64,000 nt of DNA from Nageia nagi (Eukaryota > Pinophyta). This document shows, in pieces, positions 22,342-34,084 of this stretch. Location of the stretch: contig JBITNC010000002.1 of NCBI GenBank assembly GCA_050084985.1, positions 16,120,001-16,184,000 of the forward strand, in the 5' to 3' direction. Under the pieces are notes generated by a model. It saw only the letters and a program-made list of their open reading frames with translations, had not been told where the DNA came from and made no database searches. Positions within the stretch are counted from its first letter, which is position 1; each line of letters begins with the position of its first letter. Both the position numbers and the translations under genes were made by a program.

Positions 22342-24419
22342 CATCTCCTATATTTGTCCTCCACTCCCAAACTCCCAGTTGGGACTTTTTCAACTTCGCC
22401 TTGACTCTCGAATGGGTGTTTATTAGCCTCTGCTTTCACTTTCCAATGGATATTTTTTTCCCAATTGTAGTGACATTCAACTATATTTTTTTGTTATTGC
22501 TCCCATAACATTTTATTCTTACACGGTGGATTCAACGACCTTCTTAGATTATTGCATTCTCCTCTACTTTGCTCTGGTCTCTTTTTGATGCACTGTCCTC
22601 CCTCATTACCTTTCACCAAGCTCTCTGCATGCTTGAAGAGTGAACATTATCTTTGTTTTACATCTTCTGCATGGGGTGGTTGTGTTCAACATAGACTTTT
22701 CCTTCAGTAAGCTAGACATTTCCACTTGCTCATTTACCAACCTTGGCATCTTCAAGTGCATCCCTCCAGAGATATTATCCTTTTTTTTTCTTTGGGCTAT
22801 TAGGGGGTGTTATATTTTTCAACTACTAACCACCTTGTGCACTCCTTCATTGAATAAACTACCTTTGTTCACACACTAGCTCCACCTACCCCCCAGGTAG
22901 GTAAATCATTTACTATTCCCCTTTGCTTTGTTGGCCTATCCTCTTCTAATCATGCAGTTGATGGGAATTACCTCTCATTTCCACCTGGCCATTGTGTTAT
23001 TGATTGACACCTTTTGAGCATGTATGGTATTGGCCATTGTGTTAATAACTGAATCTTTTTGAGCATGTAGTGTATTGGCTATTGTGTTATTAAGTATGCC
23101 ATTTAATCCTAGCATGGCATGACCCATTTGCTAACACTTGCTCCTGCATATTTCACTTTGGTTTCTTTGAGTGCCCCCGCCATGATCTTCTTATAATGTC
23201 ATTTTTTTTCTCTCTCTTTTTTTTATGGATCTTATTTTTTAAGTAAAAAGGGGAAGTAATTATGTGTATTTTACTTAAAATGTGTATTTTTGGTGCTAAA
23301 AGCTGAAGGATAATATTTTTAAGTCAACAATGCATGCTTTACTTAAAAGTGTATTTTTTGGTGAGGACTTAAAATTTAAGTTAATATTTTTAAATCACCA
23401 ATGCATATTTAGGGCTTAAAATTTTTGAAGATTCATGTTTATGCCTTAAACTTTTTTTAAGATGCATGCTTAAGGGGGAGTATTTTATTTAAATGTTTAG
23501 ATCCTCCTAACAAGTATTTTACTTAAAAGTCTATTTTTTAGTGCTAAAAGCTTAAGGACTTTTAAGTCAACAATGCATGCTTAAGAATTAAATTTTTTTA
23601 AAGATTCATGCTTATGACTTAAAAATTCATGATTATGCCTCTTAAATTTTAGTTCTTATGAAGAAATAATGCATGATTAATTTTTGGATTGATGCATACT
23701 TCTTTAAGTTAATGATGCATGCTTATACGTATGGGATTGATGTATGCTCTTATGCAAAGTTAATGAACTTGAATAAAATATGGACTTATGTAAAGATATC
23801 CTTTAAGGGTTAGTAAATAAAACCCATTGGATATTTAAGTTTCAATTTATTGAATGGATGATGTTTTACTTATGCTCTTTTATTTCATGTCTAGCATTTT
23901 GATTTATTTGCTTATGCAAACAAAAATGCAAATATTAATATGAGAAACCCCTTAAAATGAAAACATCCACAAGTATATTACACAACATGACTTATTTAGG
24001 GAGCCACAAGGTGAGGATAGGTAGATTGGAGCCTTTAAGTCTGATGATCCAAGTGATGAAAAGTTTGTACTACTTAATTGCCCTTAAGTCCTTTGTTGGT
24101 CTAGATTTAACTCTTATAGGTGGATAAGTATGTGTGTAGTGATACCATATATCTGCAAGTCCATTCAAATATTATCCTAATAACCTAAAAGGATAACTTG
24201 AAACTTAATAAAAATTAATAATTTGGTTGATATAATAAATGTCAAAACCTTGGAAAATAGCTCATGCATCTCCTTGTAAGAGTATATTGCTACCCAAAGG
24301 GAACTGGTTGAGGATTGGTAGGACCTGGGCTCCTCTTGTGTGGGCATCTAGATGAAGGCCTAATTTTAGACAAGATAATAAATCTCAAACATGTCACTTT
24401 ATATTCAATGGTATTCTTT
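22342..24419 (+). other. Element D leader, second part
   Basis: Continues D after the insertion of C: a pyrimidine- and Pro/Ser-codon-rich stretch (22342-22900), an AT-rich stretch with repeated 'acttaaaa' and 'aatgcatgc' (23200-23900), and the conserved leader module (23940-24375). No gene is recognised. Confidence 0.65.
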
Positions 24420-26255
24420 TTATGCTATGTTATGATGATTTATTTTAGCAACATGAAGGTTCGCTCATCCTTGTTTGCTAGCATTATTATGTTTTATGTG
24501 CATCATTATTTATAATGTCCTTAAATTAAATTATTATATTTGCAACTTATCTTAAGAACTTGGAACTTTATCAAATAAATGATTTATATTTTTGAAAAGT
24601 TCCACTCACATGCTTAAGTAGATAAGCCAAACTAAGTAGAAGTATGATCGGAAGAGTTGGAGTTAGAACTCTCAGGATCTAAGATAGGAGAACTAGGAAT
24701 ATGGAATAACGCATCATAAGTAATCAGGGTAAAATGACACTTGATATCAAAAAATAGGTAGTACACCCATTGATCCCCTTCTCATGTTAGTCGTAACACA
24801 TAAGTGGACTCTCAGTGAAGATCTTGTTGCCATATTGTAAATGCAATAGTATAAGGATGATAGTCCTCCTAAGGATGCAGCCTTGCAAGACCTGCATATT
24901 GCAAAAAGTGGAAGATAAAAGGTGTCTATGAATAATAAAGAATGATATTTCATATCTAATTTAGACAACATATAAGTGTGAGTATGAGGCATAATTACTT
25001 GGCATCCTCCAAGTGATGGATAATGTAGATGGCCCATCGATGGAGATTTCGATCACATTGTATATAAACTAGATTTTATCGCATCGTAGTTTGTAATGTA
25101 ATGTAAGCACATTGTAAGACTCGATCTTGAATACGTTGATAAAGAATGTCTTGGAGAATATCAACATGCAAACTTTAGAAACTGGTCATATCCATGATGA
25201 TTGATAAAGTAAGTAAGCTCTCTTTGAAAGTTTCATATATAAATGAAAATGATGATGATCAACTAGAATACAATGAATTTATATAATTCTAAACTAACTA
25301 GATCATCAATCATCAATGGGAACATCAAAATAGATCCAGTATAAGCATAATAAATAATGTGACCTTATCCTTTATTAAAACATTGGAAAAGATTTCCACT
25401 GACAAACCCAAGTGGGTGGCACTTACGACTTGATTAATGCTAGTCTAGTACATGGTCACCAGAATTCGAAGAACTAGCATCATCTTCATATATGCTAGAG
25501 TCATATGTGTCCAAGCCTAAAAGATATTGATATGAAAGACGTAAAAAGTTATAAGTAAATGAAAATTGATGGTACAAAATACGATGTCCACCTCACCAAG
25601 CAATACAAAAAGAGTACATGGATGACCATTGAAGCCCATGATGATAAACTGCCCATGCAATAGTGAGTGGTTTGAAATACTCATGTGGATGTAGGCATGG
25701 CAATCCAATGTAGCATACAAATTGCAATAGATAATGATTAAATGAAGTATAAACCATTATACACCATGTCCAATCAAGCTAACTAAGCAAATGAAATACT
25801 TGGTAAATATGATCCTCATGATTGAGTTGAAGAATCATGCAAATACCATAATGATCATATAGGTACAATTGCAAAAATACTAGTTGCTATTGCAATAAAA
25901 CCTTAGATGTGATCAAAGCATGATTTTCTAAAGTTACATGAACACTATGATGTACTATGTTATCCTAAAGATCACTAAGTAAAGCCTAAAATTGAGACAC
26001 ATCCATGATGAATAATAGCTCAAATCATAAATGCAAAGTATCAAATGATAAGTGAGAGTCATGTATAACTATTTATAATGCATATGATTTGATATATTCA
26101 AATTATAATAATTATGCCAACTAGAGAAAAAGATTTATGATGATAAAATATCTCACCTACCACTCATTTAATTGAGTGAAATCATACACATCATGTCATG
26201 TCAGGATGGTAATGATGATAGTACCACTAAGCTGTGTAATGACTAAGTTATTAGT
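24420..26255 (+). other. Unrecognised internal region of D
   Basis: Gag, protease, integrase and RT should lie here by comparison with C, but no such homology is visible in any frame. The sequence is AT-rich with short frames on both strands that look random. It is probably replacement or filler sequence in a non-autonomous element. Confidence 0.5.
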
Positions 26256-26303
26256 GTGCTATTTTTCTCTCTCCTCTTGACTATTAAATTGGGTAGTTTA
26301 TTC

Positions 26304-26640
26304 ATGAACAATAGGTTGATCATCATGACTCCCATAAAGAATTTTATTGCACACATGGGAAGTTCTTCCCTAAGTTCTGACACAGAAACAAATATATGGG
26401 CAAACTTAGAGAATGCCTACCTTCACCATGAACTGGCTATAATAAAAGCTGAGATGGAAATAATGGGCTAATGTTATGATATGTTACAACAAGAGAAATC
26501 TGTATGTATACAACAGTACCATGAACTCTTGGTTGAACATAATAAACTACTAGTTGAGAAAAATATGTGGCAATTACGAGCCAAAGAGATTAAGACACAA
26601 CTTAGGCATGATGCAAGTAATATCCGCTATGAAATGTGAT
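26304..26640 (+). pseudogene. Coiled-coil-like reading frame in D, broken by one stop
   Basis: From the ATG at 26304 (MNNRLIIMTPIKN) one frame runs to 26640 with a single stop near 26470. The second half is rich in Glu, Gln, Lys and Leu (MLQQEKSVCIQQYHELLVE, then HNKLLVEKNMWQL) and looks helical, possibly a coiled coil. It does not resemble Copia gag or pol. It lies directly before the RNase H remnant. It could be an extra gene of the family, a captured piece or chance. Confidence 0.35.
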
Positions 26641-26819
26641 GATTAAAATAACAATGGAAGCAAAGGGCTTTCCATTATAAGGCTATCCTTCACCACTTTG
26701 GTATTCACATTTTAGATGACATAGCATCTCAACCTTCTATGCGTCCTATTATAGTTGACCCATAATCTTAATCATAGTAATCAACTAATCTGGTATGGAA
26801 TGGACATGCCTACACCAAA

Positions 26820-26895
26820 ACCACACATCCTTTATTCACCAAGCCCCTTTTTGAAGTAGGGTTGGTAACATATCTCTCTAAGGGCAGTATTGGTT
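26820..26895 (+). pseudogene. Last codons of Copia RNase H in D
   Basis: LFTKPLFEVGLVTYLSKGS aligns with the end of the polyprotein in C (LFTKPLPK...[11 protein letters not shown]), including the DNA 'ttcaccaagcccctt'. It shows D descends from a coding Copia element. Confidence 0.7.
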
Positions 26896-27139
26896 GAATT
26901 TTTATTGAATTTTTTATTGACTATTATAATATATATGCAAACTTGTTCAAATCCAAGCACGTTCTTGATGAAACACTTGTAGCTCTGTTCATCTACATTT
27001 TTTGTTACTTCCATGTTGAGAAGATGGATCCATTTTTGTATGGATTATATTACATTATTAAAGCCAAGTCTCTTTTATTGATGGCATTGTTACATGCATC
27101 TTTTGTTGATGGCTTTGTGCTGTATAGTGTTGATTTTGT

Positions 27140-27440
27140 TATACACATTCGTGGTAAGTTCGCTCTACATGAGGAACATGTACAACTTGGCCACTCTCTA
27201 AATCCAAGTCTCTTTTGTAAATGGATTTGTGCTATATAGTGTTGATTTTGTTGTACACATTCATGGTAAGTTCACTCTATGTGAGGAACTTGTTGTACAA
27301 ATAGAGTTGATTTTGTTATATACTTTCATGGTAAGTTTGCTCTGTGTGAGGAACTTGTTATATAAATAGAGTTGATTTTATTGTACATTTTATTATATAC
27401 CTTTGTGGTAAGTTCGCTCTGCATGAGAAACTTATTGTAC
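27140..27440 (+). repeat. Tandem hairpin array of D (4 units)
   Basis: Same module as in B and C: 'tggtaagttcgctct...tgaggaacttgttgtaca' with stems AAGTTC/GAACTT or AAGTTT/GAACTT (G-U tolerated). The first unit has decayed to 'gaacatg'. Confidence 0.75.
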
Positions 27441-27464
27441 AAATTGGCCAATTTTGCATTGTTT

Positions 27465-27830
27465 AGTTATCCATATGTGAGGAAATATTATGTGCATACT
27501 CTATTTGTGATCAATTTTGCACTATTAAATTATCCATATGTGAGGAACTCTTATGTGTCTTTTAGCACTGTTCATTTATCCATATGTGAGGAACTCTTAT
27601 GTGCATACTCTATTTGTGATCACTTTTGCACTATTCAGTTTTCCATATGTGAGGAATTCTTGTGTGTCTTTTGGCACTGTTCAGTTATCCATATGCGAGA
27701 AACTCTTATGTGCATACTCTATTTGTGATCAATTTTGCACTATTTAGTTATCCATATGTAAGGAACTCTTATGTGTCTTTTGGCACTATTTAGTCCTCCA
27801 CATGTGAGAAACTCTTATGTGCATGCTCTA
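27465..27830 (+). repeat. Second tandem array of D (7 units, alternating lengths)
   Basis: Seven copies of 'tccatatgtgaggaactcttatgtg', each followed alternately by a short tail ('tcttttggcactgttcagtta') or a longer tail ('catactctatttgtgatcaa' and more). The alternation makes a higher-order repeat. The core resembles the right arm of the hairpin units just upstream, suggesting it grew from them. Not found in B or C. Confidence 0.75.
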
Positions 27831-27869
27831 TTTTATAATGATAATCAACACATATTTTATATACAGCAG

Positions 27870-28060
27870 GTGATTATAAGTATTGGCTTGGTATCCTCTA
27901 TGATGACTTATAGTGCATCATAAAATCCACATATTTTTTGTTAACTATAAGTATTGGCTTGGCATCTTCGTGATGACTTATAGTGCAACATAAATCCATG
28001 TCTCTATTAGTGACCATAAGCATTGACTTGGCATCTCCGTGATGGCTTATAGTGTACTTG
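27870..28060 (+). repeat. Triplicated 'attggcttggcatct' block
   Basis: Three copies of about 60-75 bp containing 'attggcttggcatct..gtgatgacttatagtg'. The block is single-copy in C (about 21400-21445) and in B (about 2783-2830), so it expanded in D. Confidence 0.75.
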
Positions 28061-28989
28061 TGGCCATATTTTTTCTTCTTCCATGATGATGGAAGATACT
28101 TCCATGATGATGGAAGCTTGATCCATGATAATGGATTCTTTACATATGGTTGATGAAATTTGAATCATTTCAATTCATGCTACCGATTTTATCATTTTCC
28201 TCTTAACTAGTAGCATGGTTAAGCTAGACTTCTACTTGGCTCACCATTGGTACAATCAAGTTTATTTATTATGGCATCTTGACTCACTCTTGGTAAAGTT
28301 AAGTGTATGGAACCTTGTGGCTTTATGCATCTTAATGTGGTACTTACAATGGCATTTTGTGCCTTATGATGCCTATACCTCTTGGTGTCCATATTGGTCA
28401 TGTTTACCTTTCTTCATGGCATGCTATACATATCTTTGTTTGATGAAGTTATCATCAAGGGGGAGAACTTGTCTGTATTGTTGTGATGACACTCCTCATA
28501 TCAAACAAATACACACATGCACTAGTGATAGTGCACATGTCTTGGTATATGCACAAGTGATATTCTTAGATATCATACTTGATTTATATCATCCTTGTTG
28601 TTGTGCATTTATGATATTTTATTATGATCAGTGTATGGATAGTGTAATTCATCTATCCTTGTTGCTATGAATATGATGCCTCTAATTGATCTTGTTATTT
28701 GAGCTGCTTATGACTTGTAGGTTTCCTTGAGATTGAAGGTTGCTTATCTCAAGTATGCAGGCTCTTCGAGACTCTTTAGACTTCTAATTGGATGACTAGT
28801 TCATGTACATTGAAACCAATTGTGGTTAATGATTGTATTTGGTAAAGTAGTGAATCTCAAACTAGATCTTTCTTCCTTCACAAATATGTAAAAAGTTTTC
28901 ATATCTGTTGTATCTGTTTGAAGGAAAACTTTCTTACTTTCTCTTCTTCTTCTCTTCCTTGATCTATCCCAGTATTGCATTAGGAGGAG
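28061..28989 (+). other. Element D 3' region up to polypurine tract
   Basis: Contains a third AAGGGGGAG motif (about 28457-28465) and, from about 28700, sequence homologous to the last 200 bp before the 3' LTR in C. The AGGAGGAG at 28982-28989 is the decayed polypurine tract. No gene is recognised; the open frame at 28215-28670 has no relatives in the sister elements. Confidence 0.55.
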
Positions 28990-29467
28990 TTTTGGAATGT
29001 TATAATGCATTATTGTAAATAGATGTATTAAACGTTCTATGTAAATTCACTAATACTTAAGGGTTTTATTTGATACCTTAAGTATTTTAGTGAATATAAT
29101 AATGTAACTTATCCTACACTTCAAGTCATGAGCATGCCCCTTGGGTCAAAGATGTGCATCTCATCTTTAGGTCATCCAAGGAGGGATTTTGGCCTATAAA
29201 TACAAGGCTCCCTCCTTGTAATGATACATCAATTGTGGAGTAAGGATATGCTCTAGGATAGAAGTGTAGAAGTTGAGATTAGGAGAATTATAAGAGAGTT
29301 GTATTTGTGAGAGAAGTAAAGATCTAATTAGTGGATGTACTCCTAGTTGGAGGAACCACTTTACATCTTGTGTTGTGAGATTGCTTTGTGTATTTGTTGG
29401 ATGTAATTATGAGCTTTCATGTGATCTTGATAGTTTACAAATTATATTGTTAATGTTAGTTCTTTCA
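28990..29467 (+). repeat. 3' LTR of element D
   Basis: 478 bp, about 92% identical to 11592-12067 by hand count. The initial TG has mutated to TT. Confidence 0.9.
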
Positions 29468-30878
29468 AAGGGAAGGCAAAGGTGGGTGGCCATGATGTGA
29501 AGGGTAGGGTGTTTGTACACGATAGTGGCCTAACAAGGGTTTTGATGTGAGGTCATCATATCGATTCTTGGTGATCATCGACAACATGATAAACTTGGAG
29601 CTCCTCTTTTAGGCTTCCAACTAGTACAATAGGTGGTCATGGATAGAGTCGCTAACCAACATATTATCTGTTATGCTTCTTTGCTCCCAATATTTCTTTA
29701 TAAATGGATGTTATAGTTTCTTGAATGTTTAGACATTTGGTATTTGTTGTAGGATGGATTTAGGCAATGAATTTTTCATATTTCATGTTTTGTGGTTGAT
29801 TTGCCTACATCTCTCTTTGATCCAATGAATATCAAGGTAGTCTTATTTTGCTAATAAGATACTATTTTTCTTCACGATGAAGCCAAATTCTCAAAGTGTG
29901 ATCAAATACTTTTGGACGTTTAACAGTGTCTCTTTATGCTTATGGATATAGATACTAAGATACTTATATAATGGATGTTGTGGGGTTGTTTGGCTACCCT
30001 CATAACTACCAAACTAGTAACCCCATCTACTGGCAATAAAGCTCTTGATGGCACCATTACATATTCTATTCAGAACATCCATGCAGGCAAATGTATACAT
30101 TACCTTTTTTGTAGTACTTGAATTTGTCCATGCAAATGTGGAAGCTTCACTCTTCCAATATAATTATGGATTGTGTATGACTAGAATGAAAGCTATGATT
30201 CCAAAGTACTTTTGTAGAAGTCATCATATAAAGAATGAGAACCCCAGCTATACACTTAACAAAGATAAATTCATAACTATGGGTAGTATTCTCTAGTAAC
30301 TTGCAGACACATTTGTATAATAACCATTTATTTGTTATATAAACTTCCCCTTTTTATTGGAATGTAAACTAAAAAGATTTTTATGTATACTAATTCTATA
30401 ACAAATAATCTTTTAATGTAAAAGATTATATAGCAATGTAGTTAGCAATTTTTTAAAATTGCAAGTAACAAAAAATAGAGATTAGTATAAACAAATGAGT
30501 TAAATCATATTGTTAGTTCTAAGATTTTAGAAAAACATGAACTAGCACATAGCACAAAAAGCGATTGTTAGTATTAATATTACACAAGTTTTGTATACTA
30601 ACCTTTTTTTATGTAAAAAATAGCAATTTTGAAAAAAAAATTGCAAGTAACAAAAAATAGAGATTAGTATAAAAAACTTGTGCTAGCCATATTTTGCTTA
30701 AAAAAGGAACTAACACATAGCAAATAGTATGTTAGTAGCATAATGCAATAATCCAAAATAATAAAACAATGATGTATATACCTTCATAATAATTTTACCT
30801 TAACAAAGAAGTGTAGGGTGAGGAATGAAGACCTCCAATATGAAGAGCTTCCACACCAAGAAGAAGAGTTTCCACTAA
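29468..30878 (-). other. Element A 5' leader, LTR-proximal part
   Basis: Sequence between D and the primer site of A. The 30300-30878 part matches the AT-rich LTR-proximal leader of B (9500-9985), including 'gtgttagtagcat' and 'aagaagagcttccac'. The 29468-30300 part has no recognised relative. No intact gene. Confidence 0.65.
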
Positions 30879-30890
30879 GCTCTGATATCA
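30879..30890 (-). other. Primer binding site of A
   Basis: TGATATCAGAGC on the minus strand, one mismatch from the initiator-Met primer site, two bases from the LTR. Confidence 0.8.
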
Positions 30891-30892
30891 AT

Positions 30893-31388
30893 TGAGAGAG
30901 TCAAACTATAAACTAAACAACTATAAACTCTCAAGATCACATGAAAGCTCACAAATAACATCTAAATAACTCACAATGCAATCTCACAAAGATAACTCAA
31001 AATGTAAGTGGTTCCTCCAACTAGGAGTACATCCACTAACTAGATCTCACTTAACAAATATGAACTCTTACAATCATTTTAAACTTTTCTCCTAAACACT
31101 ATCTTATAGCATAGCTTTACTTCACAAATTGGTGTGTGATTACAAAGAGGGAGCCTTCTATTTATAGTCCAAAATCTCTCTTTGGATCACCTGTTTATCT
31201 AAAGTACAAAAGCATGACATACACATCTTTTTAGCCAAGGGGCATGCTCATGACATGGAGTATAGTATAAGTTACATTATCATATTCACTTAAATGCTTA
31301 AGGTATCAAATGATACCCTTAAGTATTAGTGAATTTACATAGAAGATTATTACATAACCTTTACAATAATGCATTATACATTCCAACA
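30893..31388 (-). repeat. 5' LTR of element A
   Basis: Minus-strand TGTTGGAATG...TCTCTCA, the LTR type of D, with a TATA box (complement at 31159-31166). Leader and gag pieces at 29468-30878, 10483-11591 and 1-1921 follow in the right order and orientation once B and D are removed. The partner LTR is outside the window. Confidence 0.85.
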
Positions 31389-33250
31389 CAAATTATTTCA
31401 CTTTAGCTTTGAATGTGAAAATTTTAAATGGTTCTCTAGTTTACCTAATGCAATTATAGAAAATTTCAAAATGTTAAAAGAAGTTTTCATTGGAAAATAT
31501 TGAATGCTTATTTAGCCTAGAGTAAACTTGAGATACATTATGCATATAAATTAAGAAAATAACCCTTCAATATGTTCATCAAGAAATGGATAAGCATATA
31601 CAATGTAATCAACCTTTATGATCAAACTAAGGAATACATTCTAATGGATGCTTTAACACATGATTGCAAAAGAGAATTTTATGGGTACATGGATTTATTG
31701 TTATTATATCTGATTAAAAAAATTATTCATAAAGATGATGAAATGATTAGATTAGAAATTTTGAAAAAAAAATTGATAATAAGGGTAAGTCATTTGAAAA
31801 AGAACAACCAAAAGATAAAACATATCAGTTTAAATAAAAATAATAATAAAGAAGAAAATATAGTAGCAAATGTTGAGAAAAATAGTTGGGCCCTTAGAAA
31901 GTGGTGGATTAATGCTTTTAAAATCCATGGGCAGTGGATGGAATTAATCACTAAATGGAGGTGATGCTAGTGGATGAGGCCAAAGAGCACGAGTGAGGGT
32001 GTCTTATCACCTTGCATCATGTGTAAGTTTGGCCTTATAGTTTGGGAGTACTTGGGAAATCATTTCCCAAGATGGCTCACATGAATTAAGGGAGTGTGTT
32101 GGAGGTTTATCTATGTAATAATACATTCTTGAGCAAGGATTGAATGTCTAAAGGGTGGAGTGTTTGGCTTTAAGCTTTAAGAATATCAGTTTGGAGTGAT
32201 TTGTCAACTATGGTTGAGGAAAGGTTTCAAATGCATATGCAGTAAGCTTTATTGGTAATGATAGAAGGCAAGGTAGGAGTTTAAGATGGGGGGAACAAAT
32301 AATTACACCAAGAATCGTATAAGCTCTTGGTTAATAATGATGTGTAGGAGGTGCTAAAAAATACTAGATATTAGAGCTTCCTGGACCTGTTTGAAGGATA
32401 TGATGTTGCAGTATGTCATCAAATGGTGAATAATTGGGTGGAAGGTTATGTGATTGCAGGCTCATTCATGTTTGAGATATCATCGATGGTATTGGTGGAG
32501 ATTTTGGGCCTGATGCATGAAGGCTTGAAAATTTATACCAAATTGGATTTCTTTACAGTGGCAAGAAGATAGGCTAGGATAGGAAGTATATATTGAGGGA
32601 GGGTTTACCTCAACCCTAGCCAAAAATTGCAACCACCATTATGAATTATATAACATTGGATACCCAAATGAATTGGGTAAGAGGATACGATCTTACCATC
32701 ATGAATCACATGCACTAGAAGAAAAGGGTTAATTTCCTTTACTTCTTATTCAAAAAAATGGAAAAGGCTACATAGGAATTCTAAAAGGGAAGAATCAAAT
32801 TCGCATTGCACCAAGGATTGTTCCTAGTAGTGGTCACAAATATGGCCAAGAAGCAAGGGTGTATAGGGGACCTTGATGATTTCATGCCAAAAGATTTTAA
32901 ATACAAATACTTTTGTAATTTTCATCGCAAGCCTAATAATTTAAACAAGAATTATTTTAACCTACATAATAAAATTTAAGATTTGCATGATGAAGGAAAG
33001 ATTCTTTCTAACCATCAAGTTTGTGACAATCCAATGTATCCTTAAAATTACAATTTGGGCATTTATCAAAATCCTTTTTCATAGTTTATTCCATAAAAGG
33101 AAGAGGATTATGTCATAAGTTGCATCCACTGATAGAGGTACATATCTACACATATATTAATAAAAAGGTAGTTAGTACCATCTTTTCCAACTATTCCTCA
33201 GTTTAAAGCAAGAAATGATATAATCTAAGATATGGATGATCTTTTTACCA
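31389..33250 (+). pseudogene. Decayed coding-like stretch, unrecognised
   Basis: A 130-codon open frame (31572-31964) is rich in Lys, Ile and Asn and ends in a Trp-rich segment (ALRKWW, then QWMELITKW). Further coding-like blocks follow with many stops, for example FMFEISSMVLVEILGLMHEG near 32470 and ALHQGLFLVVVTNMA near 32810. They could be remnants of a retroelement gag, but I cannot assign a family and no LTR, primer site or RT was seen with them. Confidence 0.25.
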
Positions 33251-34084
33251 TACCTTAGGTTTATGTTTCTTAATTTATGCATTTTGCATGTTTTGTATAT
33301 CTTTATTTGTATTTTATGTGAGTTTTTTTTGTTTTGTAATGTAAGAAACTATAAATAATGGTACATAAATTTACTATAGAATGTTGATGCATCTTTAATA
33401 AGTTGAAATAGAACTAAGTTTTCATATGGATAATTTGAATCTAAAAAAAAAGCCATAGCAAAAAATAAAAAAGAGTTTTTGAAGATTCTATAGAGCAAAT
33501 TTTTACAACAGTCTACAAAAATAAAAAAAGATGAAAATAATGAGGATAAACTAATGTTTTATAGCTTTAAAAAGTTATAAATAATTTATTTTTTAAAATG
33601 AGAATGTACATGATTACAAACTCAGTTAACATCAGTTCCACACTTTACTTCAAAAACGATACATTGGTGTACCATTTTTCATGCCAAATAAAGAAAATAA
33701 ATTTCTTTGAATTATCTTCGATAAGTTGGCAATAAGGTTTTGTGTTATGAATTCAAAGTTTTTTATGTTTAATAGAAAAACTAAAGATGATTTGTTATTA
33801 TTTGTAAAAAATATAAAAAAAGTTGCTAAGTATCAAAATTTATTACTTTTATCATTAATATAGGTGTTTATTAGCTATTTGTATAAACCATCTTATTATT
33901 ATCAACTTTTTTATGTTTATATATTTATAATTTATTTCATGTTGCATTGTATTTTTTATTAAAAACTTATTAACATACATAAACTTGCACACACTAACAA
34001 TCATAACACATGTAAACCAAAAAACATATTTTATATTATAAAAGGTATAAGATATACAAAATTATAGTCCAAGGCATAAAATAC
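33251..34084. other. AT-rich intergenic sequence
   Basis: Very AT-rich with homopolymer runs. No gene, repeat or element ends seen. Confidence 0.6.

Larger units (their letters stand above)
11592..29467 (+). mobile_element. Element D: Copia-derived LTR element, plus strand, largely without coding capacity, interrupted by C
   Basis: Direct LTRs (11592-12067 and 28990-29467) differ by roughly 40 of 476 positions. They are flanked by GAGGG (11587-11591) and AAGGG (29468-29472), a 4/5 match. There is a primer site (12071-12083) and an AGGAGGAG tract before the 3' LTR. The leader and 3' UTR resemble those of A-C, but gag, protease, integrase and RT are absent; only the last codons of RNase H (26820-26895) remain, after an unrelated coiled-coil-like frame. 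This suggests a non-autonomous derivative. Without the inserted C it is about 8.7 kb. Confidence 0.85.
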
